DNA of 64,000 nt from Prorocentrum cordatum (GCA_963575745.1 CAUYUJ010009469.1:33501-97500), one strand, 5' to 3'; shown: positions 8,909-22,509, counted from the stretch's first letter. Notes: generated by a model not told the origin, from the letters alone. A program made the numbers and translations.

Positions 8909-10777
8909 GTGATGGTGATGGTGATGGTGATGGTGATGATGATGATGGTGATGGTGATGGTGATGGTGATGGTGATGATGATGATGCCTGTGCTGATCAT
9001 GATGATGGTGATGATGATGCTGATGATGATGCTGGTGATGTGATGATGGTGTTGATGATGATGATCGATGATGTGTGATCGGTGATGGTGATGGTGATGG
9101 TGATGGTGACGATGGTGATGACGACGATGACGATTGTGATGACGATGACGATGATGATGATGGTAATGCTGCTGATGATGATCATGATGATGAATATTGT
9201 GTTGGTGAAGATGATGCTGCTGATGATACTGATGATACTGATGATGGCGATGATGCTGAGGATGATGAAGATGCTGAAAGTGGTGATGATGCTGATGATG
9301 ATGATGGTGGTGACGCTGATGATGCGGTGATGTTGATGGCCGATGGTCAGGATGATGGTGGTGATGATGACGACAACGACGGCGATCGAAGAATATGATG
9401 GCAATGGTGCCGACGTTGACGTTGACGTTGATGATGATGATGATGCTGATGATGCTGATTGCGATGGTGGTGGCGATGGCGGTGATCGTGGTGATCATGA
9501 TGATGATTATGATGTTGATGCTGATGTTGATGATGCTGATGATGCTGATGATGATGCTGATTGGTGGTCGGTGGCCGATGGTGACGATGTTGAGCATGAT
9601 GTTGTCGATGACCGTGGTGGTGATCATGAGGCAGGGGATGCGAATGATGATACTTATGATGAAGATGTGATGCTGATGATGATGGTGATTGTGGTGCTGT
9701 TGCTGATGCTGTTGCTGCTGATGCTGATGTCGCTGATGATGATGATTATGTTGGCGATCGTGATGATGGTTCTAATGATGCTGATGATGATGAGAATGCG
9801 TATGACCATGCTGGTGATGATGATGGTGATGATGTTGGTGACGCTGATGATGCGGTGATGTCGATGACCGATGATCATGATGATGGTGGTGATCATGATG
9901 TCAAAGATGATGATCGATGATCATGGTGGCGATGATGCTGATGATAATGTTGATGTTGATGATGATGCTGATGCCGTTGATGCTGATTGCGATGGTGGTG
10001 GCGATGGTGGTGATCGTGGTGATCATGATGATGATTATGATGATGATACTGATGTTGATGATGCTGATGATGCTGATGGTGATGATGATTGGTGGTCGGT
10101 GGCCGAATGTGACGATGTTGAACATGATGTTGTCGATGACCGTTGTGGTGATCATGAGGAGGGGGATGCGAATGATGATACTTATGATGAAGATGTGATG
10201 CTGATGATGATGGTGATTGTGGTGTTGTTGCTGATGCTGTTGCTGATGCTGATGCTGATGTCGCTGATGATGATGATTATGTTGGCGATCGTGATGATGG
10301 TTCTAATGATGCTGATGATGATGAGAATGCGTATGACCATGCTGGTGATGCTGATGGTGATGATGTTGGTGACGCTGATGATGCGGTGATGTCGATGACC
10401 GATGATCATGATGATGGTGGTGATCATGATGTCAAAGATGATGATCGATGATCATGGTGGCGATGATGCTGATGATAATGTTGATGTTGATGATGATGCT
10501 GATGTCGTTGGTGCTGATTGCGATGGTGGTGGCGATGGTGGTGATCGTGGTGTTCTTGATGATGATGCTGATGCTGATGATGCTGATGATTGGTGGTCGT
10601 TGGCCGATGCTGATGATGTTGAGCATGATGTTGTCGATGATTCTGGTGGTGATCATGCGGAGGCGGATGAGGATAATGATGACCATGATGAAGATAGGAT
10701 GAGTTTGATGACGATGATGACGATGATGGTGATGGTGATTGTGATGCTGGTGCTGATGCTGATTATGATGTTGATGC

Positions 10778-10833
<56 letters not shown>

Positions 10834-10915
10834 ATTGTGATGGTGATGGTGATCGTGATGATCCTTCAGATGCTGCTGATGATGATGATGATGACGACGA
10901 TGATGATGCTGCTGA
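8832..10915. repeat. GAT-rich microsatellite with a 531-bp higher-order duplication
   Basis: About 2 kb of GAT, GGT and GCT triplets. Landmarks such as GATCATGATGTCAAAGATG at 9892 recur at 10423, a shift of 531 bp, and a more diverged unit precedes from about 9400. Long Met/Asp reading frames here are repeat artefacts. Confidence 0.95.
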
Positions 10916-10924
10916 AACGCATTC

Positions 10925-11420
10925 GGGCCGGCTTGGGGCTCCCTTGGTCGTCTGTGAGGTTGTCTTGGGGCGATCTTGGGGCCGCCTTAGTGCCCTTTTA
11001 CGCGGGCTTGGGGTTCTGGTGGGCTGTCTTGGGGCACTCCTGGCTGTATGGTAGGTGTCGGGGGCCCGTCGTGGGGCCGTCTTGGGTCGCCAAAAGGTAT
11101 TACAATGCCGTCTTGGGCTCCATGGGAGGCTCTCTTGGGCCGCCTTGGGGCTGTCTTGAATGCATCATCGGCCATCATGGAGTCCTCGTGGGGCGTCTTA
11201 AGCTGTCGGCAGCCCGACAAGGCAAGAATACGAAAATCAGTCGAAACCGTTGGGAAATCAATGATTCGGTTTTCGTCGGACCTTGTTGGAGGTACTCTTG
11301 AGGCCTTTGTGGGCCCTCCTTGAGGCATCTTGGGCCGTCTTGAAGCAACGTTTGGCCGCCTTGGGGCTTTCTTGGTGTCCGTGGTTGCCTGCACGAGCCG
11401 TCTTGGAAGTGCGGGGCGCG
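10925..11420. repeat. CTTGGGG-type dispersed minisatellite
   Basis: Degenerate 12-15 bp units such as GTCTTGGGGC. The same motif family recurs near 12250, 12850, 18915, 26570, 28250 and 44990, always on the plus strand. Confidence 0.75.
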
Positions 11421-12383
11421 CATCCAAAAGTTTGAAGAGGGAGCGTGGCGTGGGAGGTCCTGCAGCGCTTGGGGGCAGCGCCTGGGGATGCGGGGCGTGC
11501 ACGGTCCTCGAGCGGGTGCGCGTGAGACGAGGGGTCTAGGAGGTACTCCAGATTTCGTAATACAGGGAGGGGGTCTCATGTCGGGGGGGGTCTCTTCCAG
11601 GCTATCTTGGAGGGCCTGGGGGGTCTGAGACTGGGGACGACGTTTTGGAGGGTTCTCCCACGGGGGAGGTCTGAAATGGCTTGTCTTGGAGGGTGCAGAC
11701 CCCCTCCCCTTTATTACGAAATCTGGAGTAGCAGACATGAGGCAAGTGCACAATCCTCGAGCGGGCGCGCATGGAATGATGGTTCAGGCGTGAGCTGCCA
11801 TGCGGTAAGTGCATGCGGCAAATTGCGAGTAGAGGGGGGGGCGGTCCCTTGTTAGAGTTCGCAAATCCCTACCAACAGACCTTGTCATTCTTCCACGCCT
11901 CAACGTGCCAGGGGGTGGAGGCGGATAACCTTGGCTGCGTTGACCGATGTGACTGTTGTTTCCAGGTTGGCCGTTGTTGCTTGCACCGTTTACGGCTTGG
12001 ACCGCCATGGTTTGGAGCATAGCGTTCCTAACTCACATTGCAAACTTGAATTCGGTCTCCAATTAAAATTCTCTTACTCGTGCCCCTACTCATACCGCAA
12101 CCGCTACCCGTTCAAGAGGCCTACGCAATTTCGCCGACCCCTAGAAGAGGATATGTGCGGCTGCCGATCTCGTATCTGTTGTTTACCACTTTCCGCCGTG
12201 CTGCCTGCATGTAGTTGTTGCTGATGCGTCCTCCGCTTCCTCTGCGTCTCGTGCGGGGCTTCTTGGGGGCATCTTGGAGGCCTAGGGGGCGGCCTCATGG
12301 GAGCTTCTTCGAGGCTGCTGGAGCCCACTGGGGGCTTACTTGGAGCGTCTTGGGCTGGCTTCTGGTTTTCTGTTTGCCGTCTT
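11421..12383. other. Unassigned intron sequence
   Basis: No gene seen. A roughly 170-bp imperfect inverted relation exists between TTTCGTAATACAGGGAGGGG near 11552 and CCCCTCCCCTTTATTACGAA near 11702. A stretch at 11935-12030 resembles 8395-8480 (GGACCGCCAT context). Confidence 0.5.
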
Positions 12384-12568
12384 TACCGTCAGGGCGTTGA
12401 CATAAGGAACCCTAGATCAGGAACGAGGCCCCGTTGTTTCCACAAGTTAAACCTCGATTGCCCAACGAAAACCTGAGGACAACCTAAGGCAAGCTGCGAA
12501 ACAATTAAGGAACACGGACGGAGCCCCTCCCCAACGAAAAGGGTTCTTTGTTCAGCGCCCCAACTGTA
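12384..12568 (-). mobile_element. Fam-E MITE, copy 2 (reversed)
   Basis: The complement of the Fam-E sequence: it starts near TACCGTCAGGGCGTTGAC and ends CGCCCCAACTGTA. It is 185 bp and more diverged than the other three copies. Confidence 0.85.
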
Positions 12569-12676
12569 GGGCCGTCTTGGGAATCTCGGGCCGCCATGCA
12601 GCGGTCTGAGGAGCTGCGAGGGCTGCCTAGGGCTTGCACACGCCCGGAAAGATTGGAACGCTTTCCATGCTCAATC

Positions 12677-12798
12677 CAGGGCTGAACCTAAACGGTGTTG
12701 TTCGTTTTCGTTTGTTTTCGTTTTCCCTCGTTTTGTTTTCAATCCGGTTGTAACGCAAAACGGAATCGAATCGAAAACACCGTTTAGGTTCACCCCTG
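12677..12798 (-). mobile_element. Fam-H hAT-like MITE, copy 1 (reversed)
   Basis: TIRs CAGGGCTGAACCTAAACGGT and ACCGTTTAGGTTCACCCCTG bound an interior rich in CGTTTTCG. The orientation is opposite to the copies at 22257 and 53965. No clear target duplication is visible here. Confidence 0.8.
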
Positions 12799-13039
12799 GT
12801 CCAGTCGTAAAGAAAAGCGTTAAACCATCATTGCTGTTGGTCTCTGGAAGCCCTCTTGGGGGCCCTCTTGGGGCGTCGTGGAGCCCTCCTGGGCCGCTTT
12901 GAGGCCATCTTGGGTGTTCTCGAGGTCTCTCCGGCGTGCTGGAGCCCTTCTTGCTCATGCTCTGACAGGCATCGGGGGCATACCTTGGAGGCCACGTGTG
13001 GTGGATGTTGGAGGCGCTGAGTGCCTGGGAGGGGGGCTC

Positions 13040-13200
13040 CGCCCGTCGGGTGGCGGGGAGGGCGGGGCACGCGGAGGAGGAGGATGGAGGCCGTGGGCGG
13101 AAGGAGGAGAAGTGAGAAGGAGGGAGGAGGGGGAGGAGGTTGAGGAGGAGGAGAAGGAGGAGGAGGAGGAGGAGGAGGCGGCAGGGAGTTCCCGGACCCC
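13040..13200. repeat. GGA-rich low-complexity tract
   Basis: Degenerate GGAGGA and GGCGGAG units. No gene. Confidence 0.8.
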
Positions 13201-13205
13201 CTCCC

Positions 13206-13386
13206 CTCGGGGCTCAAGAGACGGAGGGTCGATACAAGCGGGAGTCAGCCAGGGCGCCGGATCTCGCAGGATCCTGCAGGGCCAGGGTCGCATTGGCCCT
13301 GGCTCCCTGGCTTGGGTGCAGGATCCTGCAGGATCCTGCAAGGCCTGGCTGACCCGAGTTTGGATTGAGCTGGGTCAGAAGATCCC
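13206..13386 (+). repeat. Interspersed repeat Fam-I, copy 2
   Basis: It contains GACGGAGGGTCGATACAAGC, three CAGGATCCTGCA palindromes and TTTGGATTGAGCTGGGTCAG, in the same order as copy 4 at 59325. Confidence 0.8.
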
Positions 13387-13499
13387 CGACCCCCTTTCTC
13401 TCCCCTCTAACGGCATTGGGGGCCCTGGGGGCGGGGCAAAGGGGGGAGGTGGGATAGCCAAATGTCCCACACGATTCTTCTCGGAGAAGAAAACACGGC

Positions 13500-13680
13500 A
13501 CAAACGTAAATTGTTGGCGCTCCGCGCGGATTTCTTGGATCCGCGCCAGGGTCCCCCCGCGGCGCCTCCGGCGCCGCCCCTGGCGCGCTCCGCGTGCCAG
13601 GGAGGTGGGGTCCAGCGCAGAGCCAAGAAATCCGCGCGGAGTACCAACAATTTGTGTTTGTGCCGTTTCTGATTCTCCTC
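13500..13680 (+). repeat. Fam-K foldback-like repeat, copy 1
   Basis: TTGGCGCTCCGCGCGGATTTC at the left pairs with GAAATCCGCGCGGAGTACCAA at the right around a GGCGCCTCCGGCGCCGCC core. Related sequence is at 37660 and, reversed, at 58195. Confidence 0.75.
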
Positions 13681-13798
13681 TATCACACGACTCTTCGCCC
13701 CCAGCAGCTTGCTGGCCAGGGAGTCCGCCCGGCCCACCAGGCCCAGCATTCATTCTCCAAACAGCGGGGTTGCAGGTGGCCATCGATGGACCTTACCC

Positions 13799-13957
13799 TA
13801 AGTCGGGCGTGTCCTCCTACAGGGGGATTTTGGAGGAAAAATGAAAAATAGTCCAAAAATAATTCAAAAGTGGGCAAACATTGTTACAAAAATAGTCCCC
13901 TGATTATGTTTTGACTATTTTAGAATATCCCCCCTGTAGAGGGACACGCCCGACTTA
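13799..13957 (+). mobile_element. Fam-D MITE, copy 1
   Basis: A 159-bp element with ends TAAGTCGGGCGTGTCC and GGACACGCCCGACTTA and subterminal CTACAGGGGGATTTT and its counterpart. The AT-rich centre contains AAAATAGTCC. Copies at 32290 and 60481. Confidence 0.88.
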
Positions 13958-14436
13958 AACTTTGCTCCGCCCCTCCCACCAAGAGGAAGCGCGGATGCGA
14001 CGCATGAGGACAGCAACGGGACGCGTTGATTGTGCTGTCCAGTAGCTTCTTGTTGCATGTTCGCTATTCTGCACCATGCTCCAATCGGAGTTCATGTTCC
14101 TTCTCCTGCTCTGACGAATTTCTGAAAGCGTGGAGTTCCACGTGCGCGCGGTCCGGCAAGCATGAACTTCTGCAGAAGCTGCACGACGCAGCAGTGTTGT
14201 GCCTGCGCGCTGGCACAGTTCAAAAAGGGCTCCTGGGTTTCAATTCAGTGCTGCGGCAGCAGCAGCACGACGAGAGAGAGAGGTCGAGGACGGGGGCACC
14301 CGGATGGCGAGCATCTCTGGGGCGCCCCAGCTGTGCCGGCAGAGCTGCTGCCGACGCAGGCTGGCAAAGAGGGCGCAGGAGCAGGCGGAGCGGGAGTACA
14401 GTTTCTTTCTGCGCAGTATGCTCCTCCTTTGCCATT
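13958..14436. other. Unassigned intron sequence with open frames
   Basis: Frames at about 14160-14420 have mixed composition (for example QKLHDAAVLCLRAG) and are not simple repeat, but no homology is recognised and no frame is clearly favoured. Confidence 0.4.
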
Positions 14437-14975
14437 CTCATCACTCCTCCTCCTCCTCCTCCTCCTCCTCACTCCTCACTCCTCACTCCTCACTCCTCAC
14501 TCCTCACTCCTCCTCCTCCTCCTCCTCCTCCTCCTCCTCCTCCTCCTCCTCCTCCTCCTCCTCCTCCTCCTCCTCCCCCTCTCTCCCCCCCACCCCCTCA
14601 CCTCCTCCTCCTCCTCCTCCCTCCTCCCTCCTCCTCCTCCTCCTCCTCCTCCTCCTCCTCCTCCTCCTCCCTCCTCCTCCTCCTCCTCCTCCTCCTCCTC
14701 CTCCTCCTCCTCACTCTCCTCTCCTCCTCCTCCTCCTCCTCCTCCTCCTCCTCCTCCTCCTCTCCTCATCCTCCTCCTCCTCCTCCTCCTCCTCCTCTCC
14801 TCCGCCTCCTCCTCCTCCTCCTCCTCCTCCTCCTCCTCCTCCTCCTCCTCCTCCTCCTCCTCCTCCTCCCCTCCTCCTCCTCCTCCTCCTCCTCCCTCCT
14901 CCTCCTCCTCCCTCCTCCTCCTCCTCCTCATCCTCCCTCCTCCTTCTCCCTCCTCTCCCTCCTCATCCTCATCTT
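14437..14975. repeat. CTC trinucleotide microsatellite
   Basis: Over 500 bp of CTC units, with ACTCCTC variation at its left end. Confidence 0.97.
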
Positions 14976-15232
14976 CGTGGGGGGAGGAAGGGGGGGAGGG
15001 AGGAGGAGGCGGAGGGAGAGGAGGGGGCGGGGGGTACTGGGGAGGCGCGGGGGCCTGACCGCGGCGACGACAAAAAGCGCTCCCACAGGGCCAGCAGGGG
15101 GCCCGGAAAAATCGCCCCGAGCCCTCGGACCCCTGGTGCCCCCGCCTCCCCGATGCCTCGAGGCCTCCGCCCTCGGACCCTCGACGTCCCCCGAGGAGGG
15201 CCGTGGGCACCCCGACCCCTCGAACCCCCGAC

Positions 15233-15475
15233 GGAGAGGAGGAGGAGGAGGAGGAGGAGGAGGAGGAGGAGGAGGAGGAGGAGGAGGAGGAGGAGGAGGA
15301 GGAGAGGAGGAGGAGGAGGAGGAGGAGGAGGAGGAGGAGGAGGAGGAGGAGGAGGGGGAGGGGGAGGGAGGAGGAGGGGGAGGGGGGGGGAGGAGGAGGC
15401 GGAGGCGGAGGAGGGGAGGGGGAGGAGGAGGAGGAGGAGGAGGAGGAGGAGGAGGGGAGGAGGAGGAGGAGGAGC
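15233..15475. repeat. GGA trinucleotide microsatellite
   Basis: About 240 bp of GGA, complementary to the CTC tract 260-800 bp upstream in the same intron. A shorter GGA tract follows exon 1.4 at 15648-15693. Confidence 0.97.
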
Positions 15476-15510
15476 CCCCGAGGGAGCCTCGGGCCTCGAG
15501 TCCTCCCCAG

Positions 15511-15601
15511 GTCGACGTGACCCTGTCGTCGACCCTCCGGGACGTGCTGCGGGAGCGGGGCGCGCCGGGCCTCATGCGGGGCTCGCTGGTTATCGGCGCA
15601 G
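15511..15601 (+). CDS. Mitoferrin-like carrier copy 1, exon 1.4
   Basis: It encodes TLRDVLRERGAPGLMRG followed by SLVIGAG: the matrix helix and the start of transmembrane helix 2 of repeat 1. Copy 2 reads TVRVVLREQGASGLMRG. The acceptor is CCCCAG|GTCG and the donor GCGCAG|GCGCC (GC donor). The sequence TCGGCGCAGGC at this donor is repeated exactly at the next acceptor (19681). It is 91 nt and ends after one codon base. Confidence 0.9.
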
Positions 15602-15699
15602 GCGCCCCGCGCGCCCGCCTCTCTCGGGTCCGACGTGCAGCGAGCAACAGGAGGAGGAGGAGGAGGAGGAGGAGGAGGAGGAGGAGGAGGAGGCCGGAC

Positions 15700-16559
15700 G
15701 GGTCTGGCCACTGTCCTGGCCCCCCATGTGGCATCGAACGAGGAGGCTAGCAGCACAGGCGAGGCGCTGAAGTGAGGACCATCCTGGGCTCTGGGGGGTC
15801 TCTGGCCTCTTGGCCGATGAATCGATGGACTCGGGTCTTGCAGCCTATAGTCTCGTGGCCGAGGCTCCTCCTCCTCACTCGTGTTTCCTGCTCGTCCGCC
15901 CTCCTGGCTCCATCCCTCCTCCTCGCTCCTCGCTCCGCCTCCATCCTCCTCGCTGCGCCCTCCTCCTCAGTCCTCATTCCTCCTCCGTCCCCCTCGCTCC
16001 TCCCTCCTGACTTCTCCACTGACTCGGCGGCGTGGCAACTGGACCAGTGTAACAGCTGGGTGAGCCATCCGGTCTCGCAGCGACTACAAGGCCATGGGGC
16101 AGAAACGAGGCGTGGTGCATGCGCGCGGCTGCGCTTCGGCTGCCAGCTCCTTACCTGGACCTCCCACTGCGGCCGTCGCCCAACCTCCTTGCAGCATGGT
16201 CTACAGCACAGGGCCGAGAAACCGTGCTAGCACAATGCTCCATGGCAAGGCTCCGCGTGGGGACTATCATATTCTGCAGCTTGGGCGTCACAGAGGTCGT
16301 CTGTCCCCGGCATGGCTGAGGCAGTGCGCCATGTATGTGCGGGGTGGTTTTGCACAGCCTTGTGTTCCACGTCATGTTTTCTTGCAGCGTACCAGCAGCG
16401 CGACGGTCAGCATTCTGGGCAGCGGCAGTCGAGCAGGCGTTGGGTTCCCTGGAGGTGGCGGCGCGGGCCATCTTGGGGAGTACCCCGGGGCAGACGAGGA
16501 TGGCGCTAGTTCCCCAAACAGTGCTTGCATTTAGGCGGCTGTAGTTGCGTTCCTAAGGA
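15700..16559. other. Unassigned intron sequence
   Basis: Mostly CTCCTCGCT-type low complexity to about 16015. At 16335-16540 a frame contains SAFWAAAVEQALGSLEVAAR after a TTTTCTTGCAG, which looks somewhat coding, but it matches nothing I know and breaks no carrier junction. Confidence 0.4.
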
Positions 16560-18285
16560 GTTGGGTGGGTATGCCGAGGATTCGCCACGTTGCTGCCCGT
16601 TGGCGCCCATGGCCGCCCGCTGCCGCCTGTGGAGGTGTGCCGAGGGTTCGCTACGTTGCCGCCCGTTGCCGCCTGTGGGAGAATGCCGAGGATTGGCCAC
16701 GTTGCCGCCCGTTGCCGCCTCGTTGCCGCGTCGTTGCCAGCCCATGCGTTGTGCGGGTATGCCGGGATGTCGCCATGTCCACATCGTTGCCGCACCATTG
16801 CCGCATCGTGACTTGTGTGGGTGTGCCGAAGACTCGTTTCGGTGCCGCTCGTGGCCGCCTGTCAGGGATTCACCACAACACCGTTCGTTGCCGCCTCTTT
16901 GCCACTTCGTTGCCGCCTCGTGCGTTATACAGGTATTCCTAGGACATGCCACCTTGCCGCCTGTCAGAGCATGCCGTGATTTGCCACGTTGCCGCCCGTG
17001 GCCGCGCCATTGCTTCTTCGTAGCCGCCTCCTGCGCTGTGTGGGTATGCCGAGGATTCGACACGTTGCCGCTCGTTGCCGCCTCGTGCGCTGTGTCCGCC
17101 TGCCAGAGTATGCGAGGATTCGCCACATTGCCGTCCGTGGCCGCGGCGTTGCCGCCTCTGTAGTTGCGCCGACATGCTGAGGAGTAACCCCGTTGCCGCA
17201 TGTGGGTGTGTGCTGAGAAGTCGCCACGTTGCCGCTCGTTGCCACGTCGTTACCGCCTGGTGCGTTGTGTGGGTATGCCGAGGATTCGCCACGTTGCCAC
17301 CCGTTGCTACCTGATGCCGCATCGTGCGCTATATAAATATTGTAAAAAAAGCTGCCACCTTTGCCCCTGTGAGGGTATGCCGAGATGCGCCACGTTGCCG
17401 CGTCGTTGCCTCGCCGTTGCCGCGCCGTTGCCGCCTCGTGCGCTGCGTTGGTCTGGCGCGAGGATGCGCCCCGTTGCCGCCCGTCGCCGCACGCATGGTT
17501 ATGCCGAGGGCTCGCCGCGTTGGAGCCCGTTGCCACCTCGTGGCCGCGTCGTTGCCAGCTCGTGCCGTGTCTGGGTATGACGAGGATTCGCCACGCTGCT
17601 GCCCGTTGCCGCTTCGTGCGCTGTGTGGGTATGCCGAGGATTCGCCAAGTTGCCGCGCCGTTGCCGCGTCGATGCCGCCTCGTGAGTTGCGTCGGCATGT
17701 TGACGATTCACTCCATGGCCGCCTGTGGGGGCTATGCTGAGGATCCGCCACGTTGCCGCTCGTTGCCGCGTCGTTGCCGCGTCGTGCGCTACACAGGTAT
17801 TCCTAGGATTTGCCACCTTGCCGCCTGTGAGAGTATGCCGGGATTCGCCCCGTTGTCGCCCGTCGCCGCGCCGTTGCCGCGTCGTAGCCGCCTCGTGCGC
17901 TGTTTGGGTATGCCGATGATTCACCCCGTGGCCCCCCGTGGGAGAATTCGCGACGTTGCCTCTCGTTGCCGCGTCGTTGCCGTCTCGTGCGCTGTTTGTG
18001 GGTATGCCGAAGAGGCGGCACTTGGCCACCCGTTGCTACCTGTTACCGCGTCGAGCGCTGTGTGGGTACGCAGTGTATCCTCCTTGGTGCCGCCCGATGC
18101 CGCCCGTGTGGGTAACTTGGCTCGGGATTCGCCACGTTGCCGCCCGCTGCCGCGTCGTTGCCGCTTCCCGCGCTGCGGTGGTGTTCCGAGCTTTCGCCAC
18201 GTTGCCGCACGTTGCCGCCCGTGGGGGGATGCCGAGGATTCGCCACGTTGTCGCCCGTTGCCACGTAGTTGCCTTACTTTATAAG
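16560..18285. repeat. GCC-rich degenerate minisatellite array
   Basis: About 1.7 kb of diverged units around GGTATGCCGAGGATTCGCCA, then CGTTGCCGCCCGTTGCCGCC and TCGTGCGCTGTGTG, of roughly 60-75 bp. Both strands are open over long distances because of the repeat; I do not call a gene. Confidence 0.9.
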
Positions 18286-18855
18286 TCCCGGCCGCGTGGC
18301 CTGTGGCCGATCTTACACCACATGGCTTGCACTTCGAGAGTTGAGAACTCCTGGTCTGGGGCCCACACTGACAAAAATTAACTCCTGGGGGTCTGCCTAA
18401 ACAACCGTTCCCGGCTCCAGGGGCTGCTGGGACGGGTCGGGTCGAGCCAGGGCGAGAGCCACCGCCCCCCTCTCCCACCCAACCCGTGCCCGCAGGCTTT
18501 TGCAGTTCTCTCGATAAGATGTCGAAGTGCTGCCGAGTCCTTGCTGCATAACACTCACGCAGGGGAATTACGCATACGCTCTACACTGCACCTTAGCGGG
18601 CGCATTGACGTTGACCCCCATCATGCGGATGTCCTGTCCTCGTTCCTCCTGGAGAGGCTTGCTTCGGCCTGAACGGTCGAAGGACCGGGTGAAGACCCGG
18701 CGCGTGGAGTGGCCATCTCCGCGCCCATTGTGCCCCCGTTCCCGTGGCCAGTAGAGCGCACTTCGCGTTCCCACTGCGTCTGCCGCAGGGCCCCACTCGC
18801 AGCCCCACCACTTCTCTTTTTTCCTCCCTCTATTGCGAAGGCCTTGCGGCCGGTG
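18286..18855. other. Unassigned intron sequence
   Basis: No gene or repeat family recognised, apart from the lead-in GGCCTTGCGGCCGGTG that precedes the Fam-N terminus and is similar at all three Fam-N copies. Confidence 0.5.
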
Positions 18856-18869
18856 CCGCCGACCCTGAA

Positions 18870-18915
<46 letters not shown>

Positions 18916-19433
18916 CGCTCTTGGGGGCCTCTTGGGGGTAGTTTGTGGGCCTCTTGGGAAGCTCTTAGGGGCCGCTTGGAAGCCTCGTGGGGGCCTCTTG
19001 GGGCTTCCGGGGGGTCTCTTGGAGGGGGCCTGGGACGTCTTGGAGGCTTCTTGGACGGTCTTGGAGCTATCTTGGGCGTTTTCGGCCGATCTTTTGGCGA
19101 CTCGGGGCCCTCTTGGGCCGTCTCGGGGGCCATATTGGGCATTCGGACCTCATTTGGAGTGTTTTCGAGGTTTCTAGGCCGCCCGAGGAAAAACGAATCT
19201 GCCCCCCCACCCCTCCCGGGACCCCCCCCCCCTCCCCCCCGGGACCCCCCCCCCTGGGGAAGGGATCAAAGGGAAGGGGCTTCCCTTCGACTCGATTACG
19301 AAACTGCTAGATTTTTCTCTCGCTCACGAGTTTGAGAAAGAAGCTGCAGGGAAAGGGGACGACGGAGGCGACGACCGACGGAGACGACGACTCGAACAGC
19401 CAAGCCCCTCGCACACGCCGACAGGGTCGGCGG
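18856..19433 (+). mobile_element. Fam-N element, copy 2
   Basis: Bounded by CCGCCGACCCTG and CAGGGTCGGCGG. The left interior has a pure GAC tract (18870-18913), then CTTGGGGG units and the shared CATTCGGACCTCATTTGGAG. It is 578 bp. Confidence 0.88.
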
Positions 19434-19689
19434 ATTTGTCCCGCTGTCCTCCCCCATCTCCCGCCTCACTCTTGCCCCTTCCTCGTCTCCCCCTTTCATC
19501 TCTTCTTCTCCCCCTTCCCATGTCCTTGCCTCCTGGTCTCCCCCTCCCATGCTAGATTCGAGTGCGAGCTTGGGAGGGGTCTGGGCGACACGGCGAGATT
19601 CCCCCACTGGTCGCCACATTGGTCGCTGCTGGCTTCAGCAGTCTCGGAGGGAAGCCATGCCAAGCTCAGCTCCCACCCCCTCGGCGCAG

Positions 19690-19814
19690 GCTGCGTCCCG
19701 GCCCACGTGGGGCTTTTCAGCACCTACGAGTTCGCAAAGAGCGCCCTCCTGGACGCCGACAGCGCCGAACATCAGCCCGCGCGTGCTGCCGCCTGTGGCG
19801 CTGCCGCCACCCTG
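19690..19814 (+). CDS. Mitoferrin-like carrier copy 1, exon 1.5
   Basis: It encodes CVPAHVGLFSTYEFAKSALL, then EHQPARAAACGAAATL: transmembrane helix 2, the loop to repeat 2 and the start of helix 3. Copy 2 carries the same segment split differently, with an intron directly after EFAK. The acceptor is GCGCAG|GCTG and the donor is placed at ACCCTG|GCGC (GC) so that VHD of exon 1.6 follows. It is 125 nt. Confidence 0.9.
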
Positions 19815-21960
<2,146 letters not shown>

Positions 21961-22043
21961 CTTGGCCTTTGGGGGCGCCCCCTCGGCCAGGGCCAGATCA
22001 TCCTCGGGAACCCAGTCCGGGCGCACCCCAGAACAGAGTGTTT

Positions 22044-22210
22044 GGCGGCGCGCAGAGGTGGGCAGGAGGAGGGGGGAAGGCTTCTTAGAAGGGGGCTGGT
22101 TCTTAGAAGGCGCGGTCCTTCTCTGTAGATGCAACGCCCGCGGCTTTTAAGAAGCGACCCCTTCTAAGAAGTCTTCCCGCCCTCCCCCTACCTTCCTGTG
22201 CGCGCCGCCA
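22044..22210. mobile_element. Fam-G foldback element, copy 2
   Basis: Ends GGCGGCGCGCAGAGG and CTGTGCGCGCCGCC, inner AGGCTTCTTAGAAG and CTTCTAAGAAGTCTTCCC, about 167 bp. Confidence 0.82.
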
Positions 22211-22256
22211 AGTTGTGGAGGTCGCTTCCTGGAGAGGAGGGCCTTCAAATGCAAGC

Positions 22257-22400
22257 CAGGGCTGGACCTAAACGGTGTTTTGGCGATTTCGTGGGCCGTT
22301 TTCGTTTCGACTTCGTTTTGCGGTAGAGGTGGATTGAAGACAAAACGAGGGAAAATGAAAATACAACGAAAACGAAAAACACCGTTTAGGTTCAGCCCTG
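22257..22400 (+). mobile_element. Fam-H hAT-like MITE, copy 2 (TSD ATGCAAGC)
   Basis: A 144-bp element with TIRs CAGGGCTGGACCTAAACGGT and ACCGTTTAGGTTCAGCCCTG. It is flanked by a perfect 8-bp duplication ATGCAAGC (22249-22256, 22401-22408). An 8-bp duplication with CAGGG ends is what hAT-superfamily elements produce. Confidence 0.92.
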
Positions 22401-22509
22401 ATGCAAGCACGGCGGGCGTGGATGACCCTTCTTCTTGGCCTCCCGGAGGCCCGCGCTGTGCCCCGGGACCGTCCGCAAGCGGCCGGGGGCGAGAACTTTG
22501 TCCCGGGAG

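Noticed and set aside
8650-11301. Met/Asp/Ile-rich frames up to 325 residues on both strands
   Set aside because: GAT microsatellite is open in most frames; no domain or start context.
14026-15770. Frames of over 500 residues with poly-Ser, Pro, Leu
   Set aside because: Formed by CTC and GGA tracts; only exon 1.4 within them is supported.
16335-16541. Possible extra carrier exon (SAFWAAAVEQALGSLEVAAR)
   Set aside because: Exons 1.4 and 1.5 already join perfectly across it and copy 2 has no counterpart.
16506-18478. Long frames on both strands with GNVANPRHTHTAHEAAT or CRSLPRRC motifs
   Set aside because: The periodicity follows the DNA minisatellite and both strands are equally open; I considered a repeat protein but the units carry frameshifts between copies.
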